Of a DNA stretch of 64,000 nt, positions 8,505 through 16,860 are shown one piece after another. The translations under genes and the position numbers were made by a program. How positions within the stretch are numbered: the stretch's first letter is position 1; each line of letters opens with the position of its first letter. The DNA comes from Paenilisteria rustica (GTDB lineage: Bacteria > Bacillota > Bacilli > Lactobacillales > Listeriaceae), in the NCBI RefSeq assembly GCF_013820765.1, contig NZ_JABJVM010000005.1, forward strand, positions 162,639-226,638, read 5' to 3'. Under the pieces are notes generated by a model. That model did no database searches. It saw only the letters and a program-made list of their open reading frames with translations, and was not told the origin of the DNA.

Positions 8505-9032
8505 TTATTTTAATTTACCTACAAAGAAGAATGTTGCAATACAGTTAATCCCTTGGACGATGAAGAATGTACCGACCATAACAACGATACCGATTGCGGC
8601 TACGATTGGGTTGAACAGCGAGATAAATCCTAGAATAATTCCTAGAATACCAAGTGTTAAAATCCAACCCCAACCTTGTACGCCTTCATTTTTAGCAGCG
8701 AAGGCTCCGATTGTACGCATAATTCCTGCAAACAGAACCCACATACCGAAGACAAGAACGAGTGTAACTGTTCCTTCTAATTGATCGGCAAGTAGTAGGA
8801 TTCCTAGTAGGACAGATAAGATTCCCTCGGCTAAAATCCAGCCGGAGACTTTTTGTCCGCCGCGGTTTGAGAAATACTGAATGATTTGGAATACCCCAAG
8901 AATTAGCATTAGGATTCCGATAAATAATGTGAATGATAGTAAAGAAATACCTGGGTGGAACACAAACCAGATTCCTAAACAGATCATTGCGATACCAGCC
9001 AACAAGACCAATATACGTGTGAATGTTTTCAT
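8505..9032 (-). CDS. DUF308 (HdeD-like) membrane protein
   Basis: This 175-residue protein has six hydrophobic segments in pairs, the pattern of the DUF308/HdeD family, linked in other bacteria to acid or general stress. The ATG at 9032 has GGAAG upstream at normal spacing; an in-frame GTG at 9044 overlaps the ribosome site. A sigma-B-type promoter lies 55-80 bases upstream, so expression in stress and stationary phase is expected. Biochemical function is unknown. Confidence 0.85.
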   Translation of the reverse strand: MKTFTRILVLLAGIAMICLGIWFVFHPGISLLSFTLFIGILMLILGVFQIIQYFSNRGGQKVSGWILAEGILSVLLGILLLADQLEGTVTLVLVFGMWVLFAGIMRTIGAFAAKNEGVQGWGWILTLGILGIILGFISLFNPIVAAIGIVVMVGTFFIVQGINCIATFFFVGKLK

Positions 9033-9086
9033 GATATGTAACACTTCCTTTTTTATGATTAGAATTTTTAGGCTCTGTTGCTTATT

Positions 9087-9111
9087 TTACCCTATTTTAC
9101 TTTATTAAAAC
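9087..9111 (-). promoter_or_regulatory. Sigma-B-type promoter of the DUF308 gene
   Basis: On the minus strand GTTT (9108-9111) is followed after 15 bases by GGGTAA (9087-9092). This fits the Listeria/Bacillus sigma-B consensus GTTT-N13-16-GGGTAT with one change in the -10 box. Confidence 0.7.
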
Positions 9112-9294
9112 ACTAATTGTATTGAGTAATATTTTATAAATTTCGTTTTTAGTCACAATTAGGCTACTGACCGGGAATGCACACGCTTTTTTGTTGTTAT
9201 TTACGACCTTTAAAGCATTAATTCCAAGAAATAGGCTGAAAAAGTTCATAATTTAAATTAGATGCCATTCTTTAGAAAAATCTGTCTACTTTTC

Positions 9295-9324
9295 TTGACA
9301 AAGGTGGCTAACTAATTGTATGAT
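9295..9324 (+). promoter_or_regulatory. Promoter of the metX leader
   Basis: TTGACA (9295-9300) and TATGAT (9319-9324) are 18 bases apart, about 20 bases upstream of the SAM riboswitch. Confidence 0.8.
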
Positions 9325-9343
9325 AGAACCAATTTAATACGCT

Positions 9344-9442
9344 TCTTATCAAGAAAGGTGGAGGGACTGGCCCTTTGAAACCTTAGCAACCGGATGTTTT
9401 TAATCACGGTGCTAATTCCAGCAATTTTTTGCGAAGATAAGC
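9344..9442 (+). promoter_or_regulatory. SAM-I riboswitch (S-box)
   Basis: The aptamer starts CTTATCAAGA and ends AAGATAAG (P1 stem). Inside are the S-box hallmarks GGTGGAGGGACTGGCCC, GAAACC and CTTAGCAACC, plus a variable P3 region and GGTGCTAATTCC. S-adenosylmethionine binding stabilises P1 and favours the downstream terminator, switching metX off when methionine/SAM is plentiful. Confidence 0.95.
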
Positions 9443-9470
9443 TGTTGACTACAAAAATCGTTGGTCGTTC

Positions 9471-9518
9471 AACCTTTTCTAGTGACGCTTATTGGGCGCT
9501 TGCTGGAGGAGGTTTTTT
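9471..9518 (+). terminator. Riboswitch-controlled terminator
   Basis: AACCTTTTCTAG pairs with CTGGAGGAGGTT through an inner GTGACGC/GCGCTTGC helix, followed by TTTTTTG. Bases just upstream can pair alternatively as an antiterminator with the 3' side of the aptamer P1. Confidence 0.8.
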
Positions 9519-9554
9519 GTTTTGCTGAAACTTACTATAAAATAGAGAGAATGG

Positions 9555-10673
9555 GTGAATGGCATGGGGACGCTTAAGCAGATGGAACTTTTTAAGGAAA
9601 TACCGTTGAAGTTGGAAAACGGGGAAACAATTGGACCGATTGTGGTTGGTTTTGAGACGTATGGTGAGCTTTCTTTAGCAAAGGATAATTGTATTTTGTT
9701 GGAACATGCATTGACTGGAACGGCTCACGCGGCAAAGCATTTTGAAGAGGATGTGGCTGGTTGGTGGGATGATTTTATTGGGGCAGGAAAAACGATTGAT
9801 CCGGCTGATTATTTCATTGTTTGTACGAATGTTTTTGGTGGGTGTAGTGGGACGACTGGGCCTTCTTCGGTGGATGCGCAGACTGGCGAGGAATACCGAT
9901 TGCATTTTCCTGGGTTTACGATTAGGGATATTATTAAGGTGCAAAAAGCGTTGCTGGATGCGCTCGGTGTGGTGCATGTGGTGTCGGTAATTGGCGGCTC
10001 AATGGGAGGTATGCAGGCAACGCAGTGGGCGATTGATTACCCAGAAATAACGGGAAGTGTGATTAATCTGGCGTCCCCTCTTGCGGCAAGTCCTGAGGCG
10101 ATTGGTTATAATCTGATTATGCGGATGGCCATTTTGAATGATCCTGATTTTAATGGTGGGGATTATGTTGGGCAGCCTGAGGGGGGGCTCGCTACAGCGC
10201 GGATGGTTGGGATGATGACGTATCGCACGAGTGAACTGTTTTCGAAGCGGTTTGAGCGGTTTACGGTGGCTGATTCTTCTCCTGGTGCTTTTTCTAAGGA
10301 GCATTTCCAAGTCGAGTCGTATTTGCAATATCAAGGGGATTCGTTTGTGGAGCGGTTTGATGCAAATAGTTACCTGTATTTGACGAAAGCGATTGATCTG
10401 TTTGATGTGACGGTGAATGGTCGCGATGAAAAACCGCTTTTTACTGGGATTCAGATTCCGTATTTATTGGTTGGCGTGACGAGTGATCAGCTGTTCCGGA
10501 TTCATGATTTGCGTCGGGATTATGAGCTTTTGAAGGAATGGGATGTTCCCGTAACCTATTATGAGGTCGATTCAGACTATGGACATGATGCCTTTTTAGT
10601 CGAAGTTGAAAAATTTCATCCACTGATTAGTACTTTTTTGACGCAACATTCGCGAATTGAATTGAAAAAATAA
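9555..10673 (+). CDS. metX: Homoserine O-acetyltransferase
   Basis: The 372-residue alpha/beta hydrolase-fold enzyme transfers acetyl from acetyl-CoA to L-homoserine, the first committed step of methionine synthesis. Visible are [12 protein letters not shown] (residues ~48-59), the [12 protein letters not shown] oxyanion region (~94-105), the nucleophile Ser149 in GGSMGGMQ and the catalytic His in SDYGHDAF near the C-terminus. The start is a GTG at 9555 or the ATG at 9564; GAGAGA upstream does not decide clearly. An S-box riboswitch controls it. No O-acetylhomoserine sulfhydrylase gene follows in this window, so the next step must be encoded elsewhere. Confidence 0.95.
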   Translation: MNGMGTLKQMELFKEIPLKLENGETIGPIVVGFETYGELSLAKDNCILLEHALTGTAHAAKHFEEDVAGWWDDFIGAGKTIDPADYFIVCTNVFGGCSGTTGPSSVDAQTGEEYRLHFPGFTIRDIIKVQKALLDALGVVHVVSVIGGSMGGMQATQWAIDYPEITGSVINLASPLAASPEAIGYNLIMRMAILNDPDFNGGDYVGQPEGGLATARMVGMMTYRTSELFSKRFERFTVADSSPGAFSKEHFQVESYLQYQGDSFVERFDANSYLYLTKAIDLFDVTVNGRDEKPLFTGIQIPYLLVGVTSDQLFRIHDLRRDYELLKEWDVPVTYYEVDSDYGHDAFLVEVEKFHPLISTFLTQHSRIELKK

Positions 10674-10699
10674 GTGCGCCGTGGCGCACTTATTTTTTC
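10665..10699. terminator. Bidirectional terminator
   Basis: AAAAAATAAGTGCGCC pairs with GGCGCACTTATTTTTT around two bases. It overlaps the ends of the convergent metX and GyrI-like genes. Confidence 0.9.
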
Positions 10700-11178
10700 T
10701 GAACCGGTATCCAAACTTCGCACTCGTAATTAGCCGCTCGATTATCGCAAGGACCGTAAACTTCAATTTCAGGGCCTGCCGCATGCTCGTATCCGCTTGT
10801 TGGAAGCCATTCAGCATAGATTTTCTGCCATGTTTGTTGAATGGCATCTGGCATCGCACCTACGGATTGAAATACCGCCCATTGAAGCGCTGGTACTTCT
10901 AGTTTTTCCGTCCCAACTGGCGTTTCTCCGTCATAGTCCACAGCAATCCAGTAGTCCATTTCTTTTTTCGGTGCTTGTTCTTTAGAAACATTACAAATCC
11001 CCATATAACGCGAAACCGCCCCATTTTTCAGTTCTTCTAAACGCTCCATTGTACCGTCCGACCACACTTCTCCCCAAAATTTCGGAATCTCCACTAAATT
11101 CTGACCCGCGTCGAATGAAAAGACTTTTTTGACCCCTACAACTTGAAATTTTTCATGTTCTACTATTTTGTAATCCAT
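10690..11178 (-). CDS. GyrI-like small-molecule-binding protein
   Basis: A 162-residue stand-alone effector-binding domain of the AraC-E/GyrI type: IVEHEKFQVVGVKK at the N-terminus, then a duplicated alpha/beta unit ending EIEVYGPCDNRAANYECEVWIPVQ. Such domains bind hydrophobic or cationic compounds, or hydrolyse some of them, and are often fused to AraC or MerR DNA-binding domains; here none is attached. The ribosome site AAAGGGGG precedes the ATG. It is probably monocistronic. Confidence 0.85.
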   Translation of the reverse strand: MDYKIVEHEKFQVVGVKKVFSFDAGQNLVEIPKFWGEVWSDGTMERLEELKNGAVSRYMGICNVSKEQAPKKEMDYWIAVDYDGETPVGTEKLEVPALQWAVFQSVGAMPDAIQQTWQKIYAEWLPTSGYEHAAGPEIEVYGPCDNRAANYECEVWIPVQKK

Positions 11179-11254
11179 GTTTCTCCCCCTTTCAAGATAG
11201 TTTTCTACGCTTACAGTATACCTTTTTTAGATATATATTTCTTCTCATAGCATA

Positions 11255-11310
11255 AAAATACGGATAAACAGTCTGGAGAAAACTCCGAAACTGGTTATCC
11301 GCATTTTTTT
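11255..11310 (-). terminator. Terminator of the formate/nitrite transporter gene
   Basis: ATACGGATAAACAGT pairs with ACTGGTTATCCGCAT through an inner GGAG/CTCC hairpin; on the minus strand a TTTTATG run follows. Confidence 0.85.
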
Positions 11311-12109
11311 AATCTTTATAAATCGATTTCGTTTTATTGAGCCATGCATAGCCAAGTCCAATAACGAGGCCACCACCGACGTAGTTACCAAGAAACGCCA
11401 AGGAAAGGTTTGTTGTTACGCTGCTCCATGTCATTGCGTCTAAGTGACCGCCTGAGGCAAAGAATGCCAGTGAGAATGACGAGAAGTTAGCGATAACGTG
11501 CTCGAAGCCTAGGAATGCAAAGATGAAAATAATGAAGACCATCGCGAAAACTTTTCCTGCATCGTCTTTCATCCGCATTGTACAAATAACCGCCGTATTC
11601 ACAACGATATTCGCAAAAATTGCTTCAATAAAAATCTGTAATGGTTCTTTTTCCAATTTTCCTGTCACGGCTGTGAACAAGAAGTGGTCGGCTGGTAAAG
11701 CATGGAAAGCCGATGTGAGTGACATCAAATAACCTGCAAGAATACCACCGATTAAATTACAAAATACACAAAGTAATAAGATACCTAAAGCTTTACCGGG
11801 TTTAATAATTTTTTGGTAGACGCCTGTTGTCATGTACATCATGTTACTTGTACCAAGCTCGGCATTCATATAAATAATCATTACAAGTGACCAGCTGAAC
11901 ATGAATGCATAAACGATTTTACCAAGTCCGTGCGCAAAGTGATCTACCTTGTCGCCAATCATAACCGCAACCGCCGTTCCCAATGTTAAAAATAAACAAG
12001 CTAGGAGGGCACGGAAAATATAGCGGATAACGCTATTGTGTACAAGATCAATCTTCTTTCGCGTGCTGTAATCAATTTTCTGCATTAATGTACTATTTTC
12101 TGAGTCCAA
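11309..12109 (-). CDS. Formate/nitrite transporter (FNT family)
   Basis: About 266 residues with six membrane segments in the FNT aquaporin-like fold. It moves formate, nitrite or a related small anion across the membrane as a pentameric channel. Conserved-looking parts are the AELGTSNMMYMTTG loop (~90-103) and an NIVVNTAVICT segment. GGAG is fused to an ATG (12118) with zero spacing, whereas a TTG nine bases downstream (12109) has ideal spacing, so I favour TTG as the start; TTG at 12124 has no ribosome site. The neighbourhood next to metX and DUF308 genes matches other Listeria. Confidence 0.85.
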   Translation of the reverse strand: MDSENSTLMQKIDYSTRKKIDLVHNSVIRYIFRALLACLFLTLGTAVAVMIGDKVDHFAHGLGKIVYAFMFSWSLVMIIYMNAELGTSNMMYMTTGVYQKIIKPGKALGILLLCVFCNLIGGILAGYLMSLTSAFHALPADHFLFTAVTGKLEKEPLQIFIEAIFANIVVNTAVICTMRMKDDAGKVFAMVFIIFIFAFLGFEHVIANFSSFSLAFFASGGHLDAMTWSSVTTNLSLAFLGNYVGGGLVIGLGYAWLNKTKSIYKD

Positions 12110-12550
12110 ATTCTTCATCTCCAATTAATCAGTTTTCATAACTCCACAACTTTACTATTGTAGCATGAAATAAGCGCTTTGAAAATAATAAATTTTACAT
12201 CATTGAAACTTTTTTTCATATTTTTTATATAATACTGAAACATTTTGTGAAAATAAGATTCTAGACTACCATTCCCATTGTATTTGGTGGTTAAACATGC
12301 ATAACCTGATAATATGGTTCTAATCGCTAAACCTCTCAAATAGAAAATCAGACTATTTTTTCAGCTACTTTATTCCTATTTACCCAAAACAGCAAGATAG
12401 TCTATTAATGAGGACAAAATCATGTATGAAAAAGCAAAATAAAAATGATAAAATACAGTTTATAGTGGTTAAGTAAGCGCTAACTTTAATAGATGAGTAA
12501 AAATTGCGATTTAATTAAGCGCAACATTGTAGTTTTACTTACCTTTAAAA
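12110..12550. other. Intergenic region, about 440 bp
   Basis: This AT-rich stretch between two minus-strand genes carries a TACAAT-type -10 box for the transporter near 12154-12159. Several AAGCGC words occur (near 12171, 12476 and 12519), some with dyad character such as GTTA...TAAC around GTAAGCGC. No reading frame with a ribosome site is visible and no regulator can be named. Confidence 0.35.
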
Positions 12551-13483
12551 TCAGAGTGTGAATAACTGATTGATTTTCTCAAGGCTTTGATTTTTTGAGA
12601 ACACATATTGTTTATTCGTTACATCTTGTTTTAACATGTTCACTTGGTTTTGGCAATTTTGATTTTGCTTTCGAAAATATTTTGGACTTACGCCGTAAAA
12701 GCGTTTAAAGGCACTATTTAAATAGCGCAAATCGGAAAAACCGCAAACACCGCAAATGGTTAAGAGTGTATTTTCTGTATGAATTAATAAATATTTCGCC
12801 TTTTCACATCGGAGAAGATTGACATATTCTTGGAACGTTACACCAAAGTTTTCATGAAAAAAGTGAGATAAATAAGTAAATGAGAGCGCTTCTTTTTTTG
12901 CGATATCAGAAAGTAAGAGTTTTTCTTGATAATGTTTGGAAATGTAATCGCTTATTCTCTTGATTCTCTCAAGCTTTAATAACAACTGGTCCTTCTTTTC
13001 TTCCTTCATTTGTTTGTGCGGGACAAGTTTCATTAAATCAAACATAATAATGGAGGAAAAACCATGGCATAGCAGTGAAAAATGTTCTTCTTCTTTAAAA
13101 TATGCTTGGCTCGCTGCTACTATATTTTCTAACAAACGTCGGCCAGTTTCAGAAGCTTCTAATGCAATCGGTATTGTGTCGAAATAAACTTCATTAATCT
13201 GAGGAAAAAAAGCTTCGAAAATTTTGGGGGAAAATTGAAAAATTAATAATAACGCAGAATTTTTTGAATGTAATTCGTGCAATTGACAGGAATTTAGGAG
13301 AATAAAGTCGCCTTTTTCCAGTGAAATTTTATTGTTATTTGTCACAATATTTAAAGAACCGCTAAGTAGATATACCACTTCCATGTCCATATGTAAATGC
13401 ATGCTGCGATAATGCATCTCGATCAGAAAAACGTGAATGTCTTGTACTTTACTATGTTCAATCAGTTCGAATTCATTTGTCAT
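12551..13483 (-). CDS. AraC-family transcriptional regulator
   Basis: A 310-residue regulator with an N-terminal cupin sensor (MHLHMDMEVVYLLSGSLNIV, then LEKGDFILLNSCQLHELH) and a C-terminal double helix-turn-helix (SDIAKKEALSFTYLSHFFHENFGVTF and ICGVCGFSDLRYLNSAFKRFYGVSP). I start it at the ATG at 13483, which has GGAGGG upstream; the frame open to 13582 has none. It diverges from a sugar-type MFS transporter, which it probably controls in response to that sugar. Confidence 0.9.
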   Translation of the reverse strand: MTNEFELIEHSKVQDIHVFLIEMHYRSMHLHMDMEVVYLLSGSLNIVTNNNKISLEKGDFILLNSCQLHELHSKNSALLLIFQFSPKIFEAFFPQINEVYFDTIPIALEASETGRRLLENIVAASQAYFKEEEHFSLLCHGFSSIIMFDLMKLVPHKQMKEEKKDQLLLKLERIKRISDYISKHYQEKLLLSDIAKKEALSFTYLSHFFHENFGVTFQEYVNLLRCEKAKYLLIHTENTLLTICGVCGFSDLRYLNSAFKRFYGVSPKYFRKQNQNCQNQVNMLKQDVTNKQYVFSKNQSLEKINQLFTL

Positions 13484-13507
13484 GTTCCTTCCCTCCTCAA
13501 TATTTCT

Positions 13508-13536
13508 ACTATAAGGGAAATTGAAAGCGGAAGCAA
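13508..13536 (-). promoter_or_regulatory. Promoter of the AraC-family gene
   Basis: On the minus strand TTGCTT (13531-13536) and TATAGT (13508-13513) are 17 bases apart, about 25 bases upstream of the start codon. Confidence 0.65.
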
Positions 13537-13613
13537 TATATAAATTTGTATCATCAAAGGAGGACACGAATAACGCAATCATTGTTTATACTACTAAAAA
13601 TGGGGGATATTTT

Positions 13614-14993
13614 ATGAGACTATCAAAGAATTTAATTTACTTTTTCGGCGCTTTAGGAGGATTATTATTTGGTTATGATACAGGCGTCATTGCTGGGGCA
13701 CAGATCTTTATTCAGGATGAGCTTCAATTAAGTAATGGCGAGATTGGATTTGTCGTTAGTTGTATTTTGATTGGGGCGGTTGTCGGGGCAGTCTTAATTT
13801 CACCGTTATCTGATAGATATGGCCGTAAGAAAATGGTTATTTTGACGGCTTTTATTTTCTTTGTGGGGGCTTTGGGTAGTGCCTTGTCGCCGGATGTCAC
13901 GGCCTTAATTATTTCGCGAATGTTCTTAGGAATAGCGGTTGGTGGGGCTAGTGCGCTTGTTCCGATGTATTTGGCCGAATTGGCGCCAGCGAATCAGCGT
14001 GGAAGCCTGTCTTCTTTGAATCAGTTGATGATTATGATTGGTATGTTGCTCGCTTACATTGCGAATTATGTTTGGCGTGATTCATCGATTGGCTGGGAAT
14101 TGATGTTAGGTTTTGCTGCGGTTCCAGCACTTATTCTGTTTATTGGTGGAATTTTATTACCGGAATCGCCACGTTACTTGGTGAAAGTCGGCAAACGAGC
14201 AGAAGCGGAAGCGATCTTACTCAACATTCGAAGCAAGTCTGAGGCCGAAGCTGAAATTCTGGAAATTGAGGAGCAGAGCCATATCGAAAAAGGTCGTTTG
14301 AAAGATGTCTTTTCAAAATGGGTGCGTCCATCCGTGATTGCGGCTTTTGGTTTGGCTATTTTGCAGCAGTGGATGGGTTGTAATACGGTCTTTTATTATG
14401 CGCCGCGTATTTTAATGAGTGGTGGGACAGATGCTACTTCGGCGATTCAGACGCAAATTTTTCTAGGTATTTTTTATGTTATTGTAACTGCAGTAGCCGT
14501 GTCGTTGATGGATCGGTTTGACCGGAGAAAAGTTCTGATGGTTGGGGCTTTAGCGATGGGAGTTTCGTTCTTTGCTTTGTCTGCTGCGTTCCATTTAGAA
14601 GCGGACAAATCAGGATTCCATCTGTTCACCTTTATTTTCCTAGCTACTTATATTTCAAGTTTTTGTGCGACGTGGGGACCGGTGATGTGGGTTATGATCG
14701 GTGAAATTTTCCCATTGCAAATTCGTGGTTTAGCTGTTGGTATCGCGTCATTGGTGAACTGGGTAGCTAACTGGACCGTTTCTGTTAGTTTTCCGGTTTT
14801 AGAAGAAACGATAGGAAATGTGACGCTGTTTATTATTTTCGGACTGGTTTGCGTCGCTGCGGTATTCTTTGTTAGAAGCTTTGTATTCGAGACGCGAGGC
14901 TATACGCTCGAGGAGATTGAAGAAGCCTTAGTGAAAAATGAGACGAAAGCATTGAATAATAAAAATAAGACTTCTGTTGCAAAAACTATATAG
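13614..14993 (+). CDS. Sugar:proton symporter, MFS sugar-porter family
   Basis: A 459-residue, 12-segment transporter with sugar-porter signatures: GGLLFGYDTGVIAGA in segment 1, DRYGRKKM in loop 2-3, PMYLAELAPANQRGSL, the loop-6 motif PESPRYLVKVGK, and QQWMGCNTVFYYAP in segment 7. It belongs with xylose, arabinose, galactose and myo-inositol symporters (XylE/AraE/IolT type); the exact sugar cannot be told. The ATG at 13614 follows GGGGGA. It is divergent from the AraC regulator and no catabolic enzyme gene is adjacent. Confidence 0.92.
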   Translation: MRLSKNLIYFFGALGGLLFGYDTGVIAGAQIFIQDELQLSNGEIGFVVSCILIGAVVGAVLISPLSDRYGRKKMVILTAFIFFVGALGSALSPDVTALIISRMFLGIAVGGASALVPMYLAELAPANQRGSLSSLNQLMIMIGMLLAYIANYVWRDSSIGWELMLGFAAVPALILFIGGILLPESPRYLVKVGKRAEAEAILLNIRSKSEAEAEILEIEEQSHIEKGRLKDVFSKWVRPSVIAAFGLAILQQWMGCNTVFYYAPRILMSGGTDATSAIQTQIFLGIFYVIVTAVAVSLMDRFDRRKVLMVGALAMGVSFFALSAAFHLEADKSGFHLFTFIFLATYISSFCATWGPVMWVMIGEIFPLQIRGLAVGIASLVNWVANWTVSVSFPVLEETIGNVTLFIIFGLVCVAAVFFVRSFVFETRGYTLEEIEEALVKNETKALNNKNKTSVAKTI

Positions 14994-15009
14994 AGAAGTC
15001 TCCTAGGCG

Positions 15010-15062
15010 AAAAAATACGTATCAAAAATCTAATGTCAGATTTTTGATACGTATTTTCTATT
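15010..15062. terminator. Strong bidirectional terminator
   Basis: AAAATACGTATCAAAAATCT pairs perfectly with AGATTTTTGATACGTATTTT around six bases. It separates the transporter from the end of the allantoate operon. Confidence 0.92.
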
Positions 15063-15082
15063 TTCGTCAACCTATTCCTATT

Positions 15083-16843
15083 TTAAGCGTTTACCGTGCT
15101 TTTTTCTGGCAAAATACGTGTTCCTGCGCGGCCTGCTAATGCTTCCACTGCAGCGTCTAATGAGCAAATGATGGCTTCTTTTCCAGATTCAGCAAAGGCA
15201 ATCGCTGCCTCCATTTTCGGACCCATACTGCCGTCTGCGAAATGGCCTTCTGTCATGTACTCTTTCGCTTCTTTGACTGGAACGCCTTCAAGTTTTTGTT
15301 GATTTGGTTCGCCGAAATGTAAGTACACGTTTGTTACGTCGGTTAGAATCATGAAAACGTCGGCTTCGACTTGTTCAGATAGGCGTAACGCGGAACGGTC
15401 TTTGTCGATGACTGCTTCGACGCCTTTTAGGTCGCCTTCTTCGTTTTGTACGACGGGGATTCCGCCTCCGCCTGTGGAAATAACGACGGTATCCGTGGCT
15501 ACGAGTTGCTTAATCGCTTCGACGCCATGGATTTTTTGTGGTTGTGGAGATGGAACAACGCGGCGGTATCCTCGGCCTGCGTCTTCTGCCATTTCCCAGC
15601 CTTTTTCAGCGGAAAGTTCGACAGCTTCTTCGCGTGTATAGAAAACACCGATTGGTTTCGTCGGACTTTGGAATGCTGGGTCGCTCGCGCTAACTTCGGT
15701 TTGTGTTAAAAGCGTGATGACATTAGTTGGTAGTTTTTTGCGTGCGAGTTCGTTTTTTAGTGATTGTTCCATCATGTAGCCGATGAAACCTTGTGATTCT
15801 GCGCTACACGCATCGATTGGAAGCGCTGGAACGTACTCTTTTGCCTCTTCATTTTGGCGTAAAATATTGCCGACTTGCGGGCCATTTCCGTGTGTGACAA
15901 TGACTTTGTGCCCTGCTTCTGTGATTTCTGCGATTTTGGCGCAGCTGTCTTCTACGTTTTTTAATTGGTTTTCAAATGTTGCTTCTTGATTCGGTTGCAA
16001 GATTGCATTGCCGCCAAGCGCGATAACTACGCGTTTTCCCATTGAAAATTCCTCCTTTATTGCGAGTGCGACACCTGCTATCGTGTCTATTCCCGACGTA
16101 TGTCCATTTTGATACACTCGTTCGATGATGTCCTTCGTTTCTGCGCCTGTCTGGAACGCTTCGTAAAGGGCGAGTAATGTGTCGCTAAATTGGTCTTGTA
16201 ATGCGTATTTTAAGTAGGTTTGGCTGATATCTGTGGTCAATAACTCGGTCTGGATTAACTTGGAAAGAACTTCTTTAAACGTTGTGCTTTCCTGTCCTAC
16301 GAGCAAAATGCCGAGCAGGATATCGTCTCCGGATGGCGTCAAGCCGTTGCCACGACCAATGAAATAACGCAAAGTTTGTTCGATAAATGTCGAATCCGCG
16401 CTATTTATTGCTTTCGCGAGATTACTAGCTTTGGGTTGTGTTAGCCATTCTTGGATGGAAACATCGAGCCCCGTCTGCCTCTCGCTTTGGACTATATGGG
16501 TCAAAAAGCTTGGATTCGGATGGATTTCGGTTTTTTCACGTTTGCTGGTGTATTGGGTGGCACCAGTGAGCGTGAGTTGGAATTGTTGATGAAAAAGGAT
16601 GCCGCCTTCGTATTGAATGGTTTGATTGACTTGGATGGCAGCGGTAAGCTTATTCGTATCACTCTTTGTTAGCTGAATCGCAAATGGTAATTGGCCGTTT
16701 TTAGCGGTACCAATGAAAATACGTTCGTCTTTGTTTTCCAAGTTGAAACCGTTTGTGAAAACACTGTGAACGCGCCATGTTTCACGCTCAACTAGCAAAT
16801 TCGCGACATTTTGAGCCATACGCTGTGCTTCGATAATCAGCAT
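15083..16843 (-). CDS. AllH-AllK fusion: DUF2877 protein joined in frame to carbamate kinase
   Basis: One 586-residue frame holds two proteins that are separate genes elsewhere. Residues 1-267 are DUF2877 (AllH/YlbF), with GRGNGLTPSGDD near 170 and GHTSGIDTIAG near 252; AllH is a subunit of oxamate carbamoyltransferase. Residues 268-586 are a complete carbamate kinase (AllK; IALGGNAIL, STGGGGIPVV, DKDRSALRLSEQ, GSMGPKMEA), which turns carbamoyl phosphate plus ADP into ATP, CO2 and ammonia. No stop separates them, yet an AAAGGAGG site precedes the kinase ATG, so both a fused and a free kinase may be made. It is the last frame of the operon; the start has AGGAGG. Confidence 0.88.
   Translation of the reverse strand: MLIIEAQRMAQNVANLLVERETWRVHSVFTNGFNLENKDERIFIGTAKNGQLPFAIQLTKSDTNKLTAAIQVNQTIQYEGGILFHQQFQLTLTGATQYTSKREKTEIHPNPSFLTHIVQSERQTGLDVSIQEWLTQPKASNLAKAINSADSTFIEQTLRYFIGRGNGLTPSGDDILLGILLVGQESTTFKEVLSKLIQTELLTTDISQTYLKYALQDQFSDTLLALYEAFQTGAETKDIIERVYQNGHTSGIDTIAGVALAIKEEFSMGKRVVIALGGNAILQPNQEATFENQLKNVEDSCAKIAEITEAGHKVIVTHGNGPQVGNILRQNEEAKEYVPALPIDACSAESQGFIGYMMEQSLKNELARKKLPTNVITLLTQTEVSASDPAFQSPTKPIGVFYTREEAVELSAEKGWEMAEDAGRGYRRVVPSPQPQKIHGVEAIKQLVATDTVVISTGGGGIPVVQNEEGDLKGVEAVIDKDRSALRLSEQVEADVFMILTDVTNVYLHFGEPNQQKLEGVPVKEAKEYMTEGHFADGSMGPKMEAAIAFAESGKEAIICSLDAAVEALAGRAGTRILPEKSTVNA
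16040..16058 (-). promoter_or_regulatory. Internal ribosome binding site and start for carbamate kinase
   Basis: AAAGGAGG (16051-16058, minus strand) lies eight bases before an ATG (16040-16042) that begins MGKRVVIALGGNA, the natural N-terminus of carbamate kinases. The site is inside the open DUF2877 frame, encoded by its last Lys-Glu-Glu codons. It allows a free 319-residue kinase spanning 15083-16042. Confidence 0.8.
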
Positions 16844-16860
16844 CCTTTTTCACCTCCTAT

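Noticed and set aside
12136..12339. Short minus-strand reading frame between the transporter and araC genes
   Set aside because: No ribosome site, AT-rich random-looking sequence, and it overlaps the probable transporter promoter.
12551..13483. AraC-family protein as regulator of the allantoate operon
   Set aside because: It diverges from a sugar transporter and a strong terminator separates that unit from the operon.
15083..16042. Carbamate kinase as part of an arginine deiminase pathway
   Set aside because: No arginine deiminase or ornithine carbamoyltransferase gene is near; the kinase is joined to AllH in an allantoate operon.
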